Shown: positions 7,491-14,862 of the stretch, piece by piece
How positions within the stretch are numbered: position 1 is the first letter of the stretch
Layout of the letters: each line of letters opens with the position of its first letter
From: a virus
Direction: 5' to 3' (one strand)
IMG/VR virus record: IMGVR_UViG_3300042090_000745
Coordinates: 1-24,486 of that record
DNA: 24,486 nucleotides
Made by a program: the position numbers and the translations under genes
Notes under the pieces: model-generated
Databases searched by the model: none
What the model was told of the DNA's origin: nothing
Seen by the model: only the letters and a program-made list of their open reading frames with translations

Positions 7491-9183
7491 ATTCAACTTT
7501 TCCGTATACTTAAACGCTTATGAAGATAGGCACCCATCCAACGCTCCTTCTCGAAATAACTTCAAATGGGCAAGGGATGTTCATAGTTTAGTTGTAAACA
7601 ACCCAATCAACGAAGCGGCTCAAATCGCTCCTAGTGCTAGCCTTTCTCTATTTTCTGGCCTTCGAGCCCTAAATCAAGATGGTACCACGCAATACAGTAT
7701 TGCATTAGTTCCTTTAACTACAACTACTTACGAGCTTTCTTGGTCTGGCGGCACAGCCCCTAACTTCCGAACTCCTCGTGCATTGGGTATTGACGCAACG
7801 ACCCAAATTTTGACCACTGTAAACGGCCCCCTTGAAACTTTTACATCTTCTCCTGGAACATACGCCACGGTTTCTGCACAAATTGCAGGAATGATTCAGT
7901 CTGTAACTATTACAGCGAACAACCTGGGACCAGCCGGAAATTCGGTAATTTTGACGGCAAACGGTTCTTCTACCATAAGCGAATTGGTTATGGACTGGAA
8001 CCTGGCAAATCCCTCAAATATGATTACTTTAATCTCTGGAAGCGGTAATCAGATCCCTAATGCACCACTTTTCGCGGCTTTTGCTGGAATTATTCTAGGA
8101 ACGGCCAGCATTGTAGAAATTACAGCAGATAACGCCGGAACGGTGGGAAATTCTGTAGTTTTGACCGGCGATGGATCTTCAAGCATTAACCAATTAATTA
8201 CAGTGTGGAATCTCGAAAATCCTGGAAATACAATTTCCTTAACGAGCGGTGACGGTACCCAAATCCCAGCTGGTGGAACGTTCGCGTTTTACACTGGTGA
8301 TGGCGAACCTGCAACTCCAGATTTTTTCCCAATCACATTGACTGCGGATAATATCGGATTTATTGGCAATAACATCGAATTAATCGGCGATGGCGCATCA
8401 AACGTAAACACTTTAATCGCAAACTGGAATATAGCAAACCCATCCAATACCGTTTCATTAACGGCTGGTCTTGGCGGCCAAATTCCCCAGTTCGGAGCTT
8501 TATTTCAATTGTTGACTGGCACAAATCCTGCCATGGTTGACTTGGCTGGCGGACAAAACGCAAACATCCAACTGTCTGGCGGAACTACTGCCACGATGAT
8601 GAATACCTCAAGCGTTGTAGTTGGCGATTACGTAACAATCGGAAATCTCTTCAATTACTCCAATCAAGGAACGTTCCAAGTTCTGGCCACTGGCGCAAAT
8701 AGTTTCACAATCGCTAACCCACAGGCCGTAGTTGAGGGTCCAATTCTATTGGGTTCTGGATTCGCAACACAGCTTCAAGTTTACAGTGCTGCGGGCGTCC
8801 AAATCAACGACACGGTTGTAATTAATTCAGGATTTTCGCCAGCTACCCAAGGAAGCTACGAAATTACCTCAGTTCTACCGCAAAGCATTCAATTTTCGTC
8901 AACCGCCATCCTTCCCCAGGAAGGTCCTATCACCACTGAAATAATTATTTACTCAGAAGCAAAGAATTTGGTCTACATAGAGTCTGACGCTTCGCTTAAT
9001 GTGATAGTAAATGGAGTGAACGTAGGAAACATTGAACCCTTTATAGCTATAAACGCTGCACAGCCATCTTTACCTCCAACGAGGATTCCTGGCGTGTTTA
9101 TGTTTAAGACTGTAATTTATTCATTGTCTGTTACAAATATGGGACTTGACCCAGCTAACGTGTTCTTTGCAGCGGTAGAGTAA
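7483..9183 (+). CDS. Repeat-rich virion structural protein
   Basis: The 566-residue product is Gly/Asn/Thr/Ser-rich and almost entirely beta-strand in character, with no enzyme motif. Residues ~141-192, 211-262 and 284-335 are three copies of a module of the form ITADN.G..GN.V.LTGDG.S.I..L. followed by WN..NP.NT.SLTSG.G.QIP. Residues ~371-414 and 434-478 form a second two-copy repeat (VGDYVTIGN..NQGTFQV..F.I). The C-terminal region (LVYIESDASLNVIVNG) resembles domains of phage surface or minor tail proteins. Its place between terL and portal suggests a head- or neck-associated protein such as a fibre or decoration, but this is inference. The start overlaps the endonuclease gene. Confidence 0.85.
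   Translation: MSKFNFSVYLNAYEDRHPSNAPSRNNFKWARDVHSLVVNNPINEAAQIAPSASLSLFSGLRALNQDGTTQYSIALVPLTTTTYELSWSGGTAPNFRTPRALGIDATTQILTTVNGPLETFTSSPGTYATVSAQIAGMIQSVTITANNLGPAGNSVILTANGSSTISELVMDWNLANPSNMITLISGSGNQIPNAPLFAAFAGIILGTASIVEITADNAGTVGNSVVLTGDGSSSINQLITVWNLENPGNTISLTSGDGTQIPAGGTFAFYTGDGEPATPDFFPITLTADNIGFIGNNIELIGDGASNVNTLIANWNIANPSNTVSLTAGLGGQIPQFGALFQLLTGTNPAMVDLAGGQNANIQLSGGTTATMMNTSSVVVGDYVTIGNLFNYSNQGTFQVLATGANSFTIANPQAVVEGPILLGSGFATQLQVYSAAGVQINDTVVINSGFSPATQGSYEITSVLPQSIQFSSTAILPQEGPITTEIIIYSEAKNLVYIESDASLNVIVNGVNVGNIEPFIAINAAQPSLPPTRIPGVFMFKTVIYSLSVTNMGLDPANVFFAAVE
7903..8487 (+). repeat. Three tandem ~70-residue coding repeats
   Basis: Within the virion protein, three units of about 210-220 bases each encode a module ending in the signature WN-x2-NP-x-N and a QIP triplet. 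The copies are diverged in nucleotide sequence, so this is an old domain triplication, not a recent DNA duplication. Confidence 0.8.
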
Positions 9184-9184
9184 A

Positions 9185-11035
9185 ATGGCCGATCAAAAAA
9201 TGACTTTAAAATCAGCTCTGGCAGATGCCTCTAATGTAAAAATTAGTTCTGGCAATAAACTTGTCTTCACAGTTGACGTGGCACCTCAAGAAGAGTCCAT
9301 TGAAAGTTTAACCAAGGCTGAATACGAAACTTCAAGTCCTTTGATGCAAGCTGTCAAAGCTGCTTCTGGTCTCGCTGCGAAAAAAGCTCCAGCCCTAGCT
9401 TTTACTGAAAACCCAGCACCGTCAGACAACTTCTTAGGTTTATACAAAACTAAACGACGTTCGTTACCAGACGAAGTTATCAAACAAGTTCGAATCACAG
9501 ATCACCTGGTTGCCGCAATCCTAAGATCTCGCGGAAATATGATGTCCCTTTATGGACATCTTCGTAAGGACCGTTTTGATTGTGGTATCGAAATCGACAT
9601 CAAACCAGAATTCTACAAGATCCTAACTCCAGAGCAATTTGAAAAAGTTCAACAAAGAATTAAACGTTTTGAAAAGCTATTGATGAACTGTGGTCATACC
9701 GACGGTTTAGAAAATCAAGAGCAAATGACTTTTTCTGAATACCTTGAAACTCAAACCAAGAACGGTATAGCTTTTGGTCGTTTCGCTACAGAAGTAATTT
9801 ACGATAGAACAAAAGAACCTGATGAAGAAGGTAATTACCCTTTTCACAGATTCAGACCTACAGACGTTGCTACCATTTTAAGAGCAGTTCGTAAGGGTGA
9901 AAACGTTGGTAATAGCTTACGTATTTCTGCCATTCGTGCTCTAGAAAGTATTACCGGTGAAAAAATCAACATCGACCTTCGTAGCCTCCAAGAAGACAAA
10001 TATGCGTGGCTCCAAATCATCGACGGCGTTCCAAGACAAGCGTTCACCCATGAAGAAATGCTTGTATTCAATTTGTTCCCATCTACTGATGTTGAGCATA
10101 ACGGCTATCCTATATGCCCTCTTGACACTGTTGTTTCCTCTGTCACTACTCATATTAGTATTGATGCTTATAAGAAACTTTACTTCCAAAACGGTAGAGC
10201 TGCTAAGGGGATGTTGGTAATCCAATCTGATGAAGTAGATCAAGCAACACTTGACAACATGAAGCTACAATTTAACGCTTCCATCAACAACGTTTCAAAC
10301 TCCTTTAGAACTCCAATTTTTGGTATCGGTAAAGAAGATGACGTACAATGGCTCTCTATGCAAGGCGAAGGTCTTGGCGATGAGTTCCAATTCATGTACG
10401 ATCAGATCGCACGTAACATCTTATCAGCTTTCGGGATGTCTCCTGATGAATTGCCTGGATATGGCCATCTTTCAAAAGGTACCAATTCACAAACTCTCAG
10501 TGAATCAAATAATGAATTTAAGATGACCGCTGCACGCGATACTGGATTGAGGCCTTTGATCTTGAAGCTTCAAACCTTCATCAATCAACGTTTATTCCCA
10601 GTCATTGACCCACTCTTAGCCAAGATCTGCGAAGTTAGACTTGCAGGGCTTGATAGTCAAAATAAAGAACAAGAAACGACACGTCTACAACAAGACATGG
10701 CTGTTCATCTTACATATGACGAAACTCTAGATGAAGTTGATAAAGAACCCATTGGAGCTATGAGCGGTGGTAAATTCCCATTCAACGAACGATGGCAACT
10801 CCTTGTTGACAAGTACAAGAATGTTGGTGAACTCACTAGCGTTTTCATGGGCGACCATGCAGCTATCGTAGATCCTATTTTAAGATATAAACGTGATCCG
10901 TTTCATTTACAAAATATGCAATTACTCGCTTCAGTCAATCCAGCCGCAGTTCTCGCATACTTCGCTCCAAAGCCTTTCGCTATGGAATTTTTGAAGATGA
11001 TGATCGAAGACGAATTAGAAGATGATAACAGTTAA
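9185..11035 (+). CDS. Portal protein
   Basis: The 616-residue protein has the layout of a phage portal. The N-terminal ~90 residues are variable. A long core follows, with RFRPTDVATILRAV, an FNLFPSTDVEHNGYPICPLD wing-like segment and a helix region YKKLYFQNGRAAKGMLVI. The GMSPDELPGYGHLSKGTNSQ segment is the kind seen in portal clip/stem regions of SPP1/HK97-type proteins. A C-terminal acidic tail ends EDELEDDNS. The portal forms the dodecameric ring at one capsid vertex, binds terminase during packaging and later joins the neck. Neighbours support it: terL upstream and a gpF-like head protein downstream. The start lies one base after the preceding stop. Confidence 0.88.
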   Translation: MADQKMTLKSALADASNVKISSGNKLVFTVDVAPQEESIESLTKAEYETSSPLMQAVKAASGLAAKKAPALAFTENPAPSDNFLGLYKTKRRSLPDEVIKQVRITDHLVAAILRSRGNMMSLYGHLRKDRFDCGIEIDIKPEFYKILTPEQFEKVQQRIKRFEKLLMNCGHTDGLENQEQMTFSEYLETQTKNGIAFGRFATEVIYDRTKEPDEEGNYPFHRFRPTDVATILRAVRKGENVGNSLRISAIRALESITGEKINIDLRSLQEDKYAWLQIIDGVPRQAFTHEEMLVFNLFPSTDVEHNGYPICPLDTVVSSVTTHISIDAYKKLYFQNGRAAKGMLVIQSDEVDQATLDNMKLQFNASINNVSNSFRTPIFGIGKEDDVQWLSMQGEGLGDEFQFMYDQIARNILSAFGMSPDELPGYGHLSKGTNSQTLSESNNEFKMTAARDTGLRPLILKLQTFINQRLFPVIDPLLAKICEVRLAGLDSQNKEQETTRLQQDMAVHLTYDETLDEVDKEPIGAMSGGKFPFNERWQLLVDKYKNVGELTSVFMGDHAAIVDPILRYKRDPFHLQNMQLLASVNPAAVLAYFAPKPFAMEFLKMMIEDELEDDNS

Positions 11036-11044
11036 AGGACGTAT

Positions 11045-11737
11045 ATGCCAGGTGAAGTAAACTACAAACAAAAATATCAAGAACTTAGATCCAAGTACAT
11101 GAACGCCGTTGATGTGGCATTTCGTCTTGGTTTTGAAGAAGGTTCCAAGCAATCGCAAATGGATAGTGCTAATCAGCAAATGCAACAAGCTGCAGCACAA
11201 CCTCCTGGCGCTCCTGGTCAACCTCCTAAAGAAAATAATAATGGCGCTCCTGGAACTCCAAGTCAAGGTGCTGGTCCAGATAAGTCTGGCGCTCCAAGCA
11301 TTCAACCTCAACCTACAGAACCCGTTCCACCTGCAAGCTCTACTGGCGCACCAATGAAGGAATCTGAAAATCCTGAAGGTTCTGAATTAGACCAACATAT
11401 TGCGAAGCTTGAAAGCATGATCCAAAAGTCTGAGAATCCTTCTGAGGATTTAGTCGCATCTTTGGACGCAATCAAACACATTCGTGCCGACATGTTATTT
11501 CGCGCTGAATTAAGAAAATCCGCTGAAGCTATACCTGCAATTGCAAAAGCTTTGCATAAACCTGCATTCAAATTTGGAGTGCAAGCTTCTCATAATTTAG
11601 ACCATGCTGCTAAATCTGCCGCTACCATGCACCATAAGATCGTAGGTAACATTATGGAAAAATGGGAAAAAGAAGAGCAGAAGGCTGGAAAGGACATCCT
11701 CTCCGTGTTAAACGTTGAAGGTGTCACGAAAGACTAA
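11045..11737 (+). CDS. Hypothetical head-operon protein with Pro/Gln/Gly-rich linker
   Basis: The 230-residue product has a helical N-terminus (YKQKYQELRSKYMNAVDVAF). Residues ~45-105 form a low-complexity linker rich in Pro, Gln, Gly and Ala, with repeated GAPG-type motifs. A charged helical C-terminus with coiled-coil character (DQHIAKLESMIQKSE, MEKWEKEEQKAGKD) follows. An AAAGGACG ribosome site precedes the ATG. Position right after the portal and the helix-linker-helix design fit a scaffold-like or portal-associated assembly protein, but there is no motif that proves it. Confidence 0.8.
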   Translation: MPGEVNYKQKYQELRSKYMNAVDVAFRLGFEEGSKQSQMDSANQQMQQAAAQPPGAPGQPPKENNNGAPGTPSQGAGPDKSGAPSIQPQPTEPVPPASSTGAPMKESENPEGSELDQHIAKLESMIQKSENPSEDLVASLDAIKHIRADMLFRAELRKSAEAIPAIAKALHKPAFKFGVQASHNLDHAAKSAATMHHKIVGNIMEKWEKEEQKAGKDILSVLNVEGVTKD

Positions 11738-11739
11738 AG

Positions 11740-12081
11740 ATGATTATAACTGAATTTGACAAGCCACTCACAGCAGAAGACGCTCGTAAAATTTCAATCA
11801 ATAATCGTGACGACAGCATTGATCGCGGAAATTTTCGAGATATAATGTCGCAAATTCAATACGCATCATCTATTGGACATACTAGACTTATCACAAGTCA
11901 AAAATGTAGAAGTTTAGCTCCAAGTGAAATGGTTCAAAAAACAATTCGATCTTTTGGATTTAGAGTTATTGAAAAACGCGCATATAAATGGGATGAAAAA
12001 ATCAAAGATTATTCTACCGAGCATCCTCTTTTGGACTTTGACGGCAGAGAGCAGTTCTTCCTCGAAATCACATGGGGATAA
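11740..12081 (+). CDS. Hypothetical protein
   Basis: This 113-residue protein lies two bases after the preceding stop and three before the next gene's GTG, so it belongs to the head operon. It has a mixed alpha/beta composition, with a C-terminal half rich in aromatic and charged residues (RAYKWDEKIKDYSTEHP, then FDGREQFFLEITWG). No family is recognised and no membrane segment or metal motif is present. Genuine coding is supported by the operon spacing and by lack of a competing frame. Confidence 0.72.
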   Translation: MIITEFDKPLTAEDARKISINNRDDSIDRGNFRDIMSQIQYASSIGHTRLITSQKCRSLAPSEMVQKTIRSFGFRVIEKRAYKWDEKIKDYSTEHPLLDFDGREQFFLEITWG

Positions 12082-12084
12082 CCC

Positions 12085-12849
12085 GTGATTGGCGTCTCAG
12101 GTTCCACTAAACAGAACATCGGTAAAATTGTCGATGATATGTTTGACAATATCGCCCTCCAACTCATTGGCGACATTCCCCGTCTAAGAAACAAAAAACT
12201 CGCAATTATCAGTATGGAACATCACTTTGGCCTAGCCAATTTGTTCGTCCAAGCTATGCAAAACAAAGTTCCAAATGCTTTAGAGCAAGATCTTTTAAGA
12301 GGGCTTTTAGCTAGCACAGATGGATACATCGAATCTCTAAAGAATAAAACTCGCACAAATATAACTGAGCGAATTGACGGCAGAATTCGAGAAGCTAAGC
12401 TCAAAGGCCAGAAGGTTTCGGAAGCGGACATTTTAGCGGACATTTCTGATGAAATGAAGAAAGCTAAAACTCACATGACTGCAATCGTAGAATCTGAAGC
12501 TTCCAAACTTCGCAACCTTGGCACCATGACTAGCATTAGTCGAATGGCCGCAAGCGTTGGCGATGACGACCCTACCGTATTTTTCTCAGTTTTAAGAGAT
12601 AATGTTACTTGTAAAGAATGTATCAAACTTCACTTGATGCCTGATGGTGTTACCCCTAGACTTTGGAAATTTTCAGAGTTGAAACAAGGGTACCATAAAC
12701 GTGGTGAAGAAAATGCGTCAGCTTTCGGATTACATCCAAATTGTCGATGTACCCTAGTCTATCTAAGTCGTGGTTTTGGTTTTAATGAGATGGGAAAAAC
12801 ATCTTATCAAGAAGAAGGCTACGACGCCTACAAATCTCAAAGAAAATAA
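12085..12849 (+). CDS. Mu gpF-like minor head (head morphogenesis) protein
   Basis: The 254-residue product starts at GTG 12085. The N-terminal ~150 residues are helical. The C-terminal part (about 190-240) carries the signature of the phage Mu gpF / SPP1 gp7 minor head family. It has a VTCKECIKLH cysteine pair and a following HPNCRCTLVYL motif, so paired cysteines and a histidine probably bind metal. Family members associate with the portal, enter the prohead and are needed for normal DNA packaging or ejection. The location, third gene after the portal at the end of the plus-strand operon, fits. The stop is only one base from the first structured-RNA helix at 12851. Confidence 0.88.
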   Translation: MIGVSGSTKQNIGKIVDDMFDNIALQLIGDIPRLRNKKLAIISMEHHFGLANLFVQAMQNKVPNALEQDLLRGLLASTDGYIESLKNKTRTNITERIDGRIREAKLKGQKVSEADILADISDEMKKAKTHMTAIVESEASKLRNLGTMTSISRMAASVGDDDPTVFFSVLRDNVTCKECIKLHLMPDGVTPRLWKFSELKQGYHKRGEENASAFGLHPNCRCTLVYLSRGFGFNEMGKTSYQEEGYDAYKSQRK

Positions 12850-12850
12850 A

Positions 12851-13213
12851 ACAACCGTGGGCATTTTGGGCTTTACAAGTCTTCTCGCCCTAATGTCCTT
12901 TCGGACAGACTATCCCTCGTCAGGGTGTTTCCACGGTTGTCCCTCAATCATGCATACCAGGCTTGATTCTGGCTCGACGTAGTGGCCCCTAATCATATGG
13001 CTCTACGCAATCTGTCCAACGCGATCTGCGGATTAGGATCGTCCATCCTTTCGGATGCTTCGTTGGCACGTAGGTCCTTCCCTACCGATGCACTATGAAA
13101 AATGTTACCCCACGAATGCTTGCTGGCACCCTATCATTCCTTGTACTTCGGAACTTCCTCTCGCATTACTAATCTAGGTGCAACCCCAGACCACCCTGCA
13201 ATCAGTGGGACAA
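12851..13213 (-). ncRNA. Large structured RNA with RNase P-like conserved blocks
   Basis: A gene-free stretch reads on the minus strand as an ornate RNA. In order it shows GAGGAAGTTCC (13160-13150), AGGGTGCCAG (13132-13123), GGGGTAAC (13111-13104) and AGTGCA (13094-13089). These match, in order and rough spacing, bacterial RNase P blocks GAGGAAAGTCC, AGGGTGCCAG, GGGGTAAC and AGTGCC. Near the 3' end, AGAAGACTTGTA (12885-12874) resembles the last conserved block. AAG(U)UC and GACUU can form a P4-like helix with a bulged U. TTGTCCC (13213-13207) pairs with GGGACAA (12943-12937). The 3' domain is closed by ten pairs (12851-12860/12931-12940) and has a GAAA-capped hairpin. The middle part does not align well. 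It ends in a U-rich run and follows tRNA-Arg. Confidence 0.5.
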
Positions 13214-13221
13214 TTCGTAAT

Positions 13222-13298
13222 TGGTTGATCCGACTGGAATTGCACCAGCGACCTTCCCGTTCGTAGCGGGATGCTCTGTCTGTCTGAGCTACAGATCA
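13222..13298 (-). tRNA. tRNA-Arg(ACG)
   Basis: A complete 77-nt cloverleaf has acceptor TGATCTG/CGGATCA, D-stem GCTC/GAGC, anticodon stem TCCCG/CGGGA and loop CTACGAA (anticodon ACG, so A34 would need deamination to inosine). The variable loop is AGGTC and the T-stem GCTGG/CCAGT. Discriminator A73 and a gene-encoded CCA are present. The D-loop AGACAGACA has A18-G19 and the T-loop TGCAATT has G55, unlike the usual G18-G19 and T54-T55. It lies between hairpins (5' side) and the RNase P-like RNA (3' side). Confidence 0.92.
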
Positions 13299-13363
13299 AC
13301 ATCGTGTAGATGGCCTTTCACTTGGATTACTGACTCATAATATGACTTAACAAAATTATAGTC

Positions 13364-13377
13364 AGGTCCTCAGACCT
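13364..13377. other. Small perfect hairpin in tRNA spacer
   Basis: AGGTC-CTCA-GACCT is a five-pair hairpin with a four-base loop. It lies between tRNA-Arg and the 13379 hairpin. The spacer 13299-13363 contains short palindromes but no gene that I can see. It may help separate the mature RNAs in a common minus-strand transcript. Confidence 0.4.
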
Positions 13378-13378
13378 T

Positions 13379-13398
13379 GCCTCCTACACGAGGCTTTT
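13379..13398 (+). terminator. Candidate intrinsic terminator for the plus-strand operon
   Basis: GCCTC (13379-13383) pairs with GAGGC (13390-13394) across a six-base loop and is followed by TTTT. Stem length and short U-run make it a weak to moderate rho-independent terminator in the plus direction. It would stop read-through from the head operon before the oppositely transcribed tRNAs, but lies over 500 bases after the last plus-strand gene. On the minus strand it may simply be a processing hairpin. Confidence 0.45.
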
Positions 13399-13406
13399 AA
13401 ATAAAA

Positions 13407-13536
13407 AGGACGGTCTACGGGTTGTGAGCCCGTCGTTAACCACCCATATCGGCAAATTCCGGAATTACGCTGCATCTGAGCTAACTTCCGATACCCGTGG
13501 CTCACTTTGCTGCCAGTTAAAAATCCTGGCCGTCCT
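13407..13536 (-). ncRNA. Pseudoknotted structured RNA of unknown family
   Basis: AGGACGG/CCGTCCT (13407-13413 with 13530-13536) closes a 130-nt element. Inside are CCAG/CTGG (13513-13516/13526-13529), TATCGG/CCGATA (13447-13452/13488-13493) and GTGAGCC/GGCTCAC (13424-13430/13499-13505). ACGGGT (13417-13422) can pair with ACCCGT (13493-13498), crossing the GTGAGCC helix and making a pseudoknot. ACGGG can alternatively form a local anticodon-arm-like hairpin with CCCGT (13428-13432). On the minus strand the closing helix is followed by TTTTATTT, like the other structured RNAs here, which favours that strand. It lies between tRNA-Met and tRNA-Arg. No tRNA can be completed from it. Confidence 0.6.
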
Positions 13537-13544
13537 AAAAAAAT

Positions 13545-13622
13545 TGGTTGCGGAGGCAGGACTTGCACCTGCATCAATTTGCCTTATGAGGGCAATCTGG
13601 CACTACTTCCAGGCACTCCGCA
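13545..13622 (-). tRNA. tRNA with CAU anticodon (elongator Met, or Ile2)
   Basis: The 78-nt cloverleaf has acceptor TGCGGAG/CTCCGCA (seven perfect pairs), a D-stem CTGG/CCAG with an extra base before it, anticodon stem TTGCC/GGCAA and loop CTCATAA. The variable region is ATTGAT, the T-stem GCAGG/CCTGC, followed by A73 and an encoded CCA. A paired first base and lack of G-C triples in the anticodon stem exclude an initiator. Whether C34 becomes lysidine (Ile) cannot be decided. The D-loop contains A18-G19 and the T-loop is TGCAAGT (G55). Its trailer is U-rich. Confidence 0.9.
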
Positions 13623-13628
13623 ACGACT

Positions 13629-13655
13629 ACGCTTTTGTTTTTACGAGAAAAGCGT
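13629..13655. other. Spacer hairpin between two tRNAs
   Basis: ACGCTTTT (13629-13636) pairs with AAAAGCGT (13648-13655), eight pairs with an eleven-base loop. It sits between tRNA-Pro and the CAU tRNA and probably insulates or helps process the precursor. It is not long enough to be a gene. Confidence 0.5.
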
Positions 13656-13676
13656 CGCGTCCTAAAACTCGATATG

Positions 13677-13751
13677 TGGTCTGGGAGGCTGGAATTGCAC
13701 CAGCGGCCTCCTCGTTCCAAACGAGGCCGTCTTCTGCTGACTTACACCCAG
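13677..13751 (-). tRNA. tRNA-Pro(UGG)
   Basis: The 75-nt cloverleaf has acceptor CTGGGTG/CTCCCAG with one T-T mismatch at 6-67, a three-pair D-stem (GTC/GAC), anticodon stem CCTCG/CGAGG and loop TTTGGAA (anticodon UGG). Variable AGGCC, T-stem GCTGG/CCAGC, A73 and an encoded CCA complete it. C1-G72 with A73 fits bacterial proline tRNA. The D-loop AGCAGAA (A18-G19) and T-loop TGCAATT (G55) repeat the anomaly of the other two tRNAs. It is the first RNA of the minus-strand cluster. Confidence 0.92.
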
Positions 13752-13796
13752 ACGCGAAACTATAAGATTACTCTTTTGTCGAATGATTGTCAATAT

Positions 13797-14033
13797 TTAC
13801 TCGCCGCGTCGAGTGTCCCAAAGCATGACATTCCTTATATGTCCGCGAAACTTCTCAAATTCAGTTACAAGCTTGACAAAAGACTCTTTTACTTGCAAGT
13901 TACCCTCTTTATGGGCCTGAATAGCTAAAAGTTGAAGATTTTCTATTCGCATCTTCAGGGCCTCATTTAATTCACGTTTAGCCAGAAAATAACCTTCGCT
14001 GGGCGTTTCAAGCTTTTTAACTTCCCTGTGCAT
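13797..14033 (-). CDS. Small helical hypothetical protein
   Basis: A 78-residue frame starts at ATG 14033, preceded by GGAG, and overlaps the RNA ligase end by 17 bases. A longer in-frame start (14126) would overlap the ligase by 110 bases and is unlikely. The product is charged, helical and probably coiled-coil (LAKRELNEALKMRIENLQ, then FVKLVTEFEKFRGH). No family is recognised. It is the last protein gene before the tRNA cluster on this strand. Confidence 0.65.
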   Translation of the reverse strand: MHREVKKLETPSEGYFLAKRELNEALKMRIENLQLLAIQAHKEGNLQVKESFVKLVTEFEKFRGHIRNVMLWDTRRGE

Positions 14034-14862
14034 ATCGCTGTTTCTCCACGACTTCTTGCACGAATTTGAAAATATTTCCCGCAAGCTGTTTACGAATCCC
14101 ATTAACTTCAACCTCATTACCTTCAACCTGATTTTCTTTCATCAAATCTGCAAAATAATCCTTTACTATGTCGCCCATGGTTGATGGATAGCCTTTTAAA
14201 TACTTCTCATCGCGAGATAAAAGCTTCTCTAAACGCATGGGTTGTAACAAATGACCATATTTTGTCAGGGCGATGGCTGCTTTGTCAACCTTTTCTTTTG
14301 CGTAGGTTTCGTCTTTACCTTTCCATTTAGCGTCTTCCGCCTGGAAAACAACTTTATAACGTTCGCCTTTGATGCGGCATACCACACCTTCTGGACGCAT
14401 AAACCCTGGTACCAATTTGGAACCATTGGTTTTGAGATCATTCATAACTTCTTCAATCTTACTAAGATCGAAAGCGCCTTCGTACAAAACTGGGACAATG
14501 ACGGTATGCGGTGGCAACGGTCTTTCAGGAGGATATTTCCAGTGGTCAAACAGTACGAAAGTTTTTTCTTTCAAACCTTCGCCAGAATTAATGCCAGGAC
14601 CAGCCCATTCACCATAATGACGCCCGTAGCCAAGTTTATCAATGAATTCTTGTTTATTGGCATGAACCATCTCCGCAAAGCCATAATTGTCGCTTCCTGG
14701 AGCTATCCAACGGGTCCTAGAGCCACAAAGTAACTCAGCCCCAGTCTCGCCAGGGTAAATATAGATTTGTGCATTGGAGCCGTGAATTTTTTGAGTAATA
14801 AATAATGCGGCCTTACCAAGTTGCTTGATGTCTGGGAACGATTCGAATGGTGGCAAACTCAT
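14017..14862 (-). CDS. RNA ligase, Rnl2-like
   Basis: The 281-residue protein has the nucleotidyltransferase motifs of the PF09414-type RNA ligases. Motif I is KIHGSN (25-30) with K25 as AMP-lysine; SRTRW (48-52), GEWAG motif III (84-88) and FVLFDHW (102-108) follow. Motif IV is PEGVV (157-161) and motif V YKVVF (169-173). It would seal 3'-OH/5'-phosphate breaks in RNA, as T4 Rnl2 does, and could repair cleaved tRNAs or other RNAs. Gene order supports this loosely: it is 300 bases from a tRNA/structured-RNA island. It overlaps its upstream neighbour by four bases (ATGA). No polynucleotide kinase is visible in the window, so it may need a 5'-phosphate end made elsewhere. Confidence 0.88.
   Translation of the reverse strand: MSLPPFESFPDIKQLGKAALFITQKIHGSNAQIYIYPGETGAELLCGSRTRWIAPGSDNYGFAEMVHANKQEFIDKLGYGRHYGEWAGPGINSGEGLKEKTFVLFDHWKYPPERPLPPHTVIVPVLYEGAFDLSKIEEVMNDLKTNGSKLVPGFMRPEGVVCRIKGERYKVVFQAEDAKWKGKDETYAKEKVDKAAIALTKYGHLLQPMRLEKLLSRDEKYLKGYPSTMGDIVKDYFADLMKENQVEGNEVEVNGIRKQLAGNIFKFVQEVVEKQRYAQGS

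Noticed and set aside
12851-12940. Hammerhead ribozyme (CUGACGA and GAAA both present on minus)
   Set aside because: CUGACGA lies in the loop of a CCCT/AGGG hairpin and the GAAA is a tetraloop of a perfect TGTCC/GGACA stem, so the hammerhead core cannot form.
13416-13432. tRNA-Val(CAC) or tRNA-His(GUG) from a five-pair, seven-base anticodon-like arm
   Set aside because: Neither strand provides D and T arms at the right distance; the hairpin belongs to the larger pseudoknotted element.
13424-13928. Plus-strand frames of 113 and 97 residues over the tRNA cluster
   Set aside because: They run antisense through two complete tRNAs and have no ribosome sites or family resemblance.
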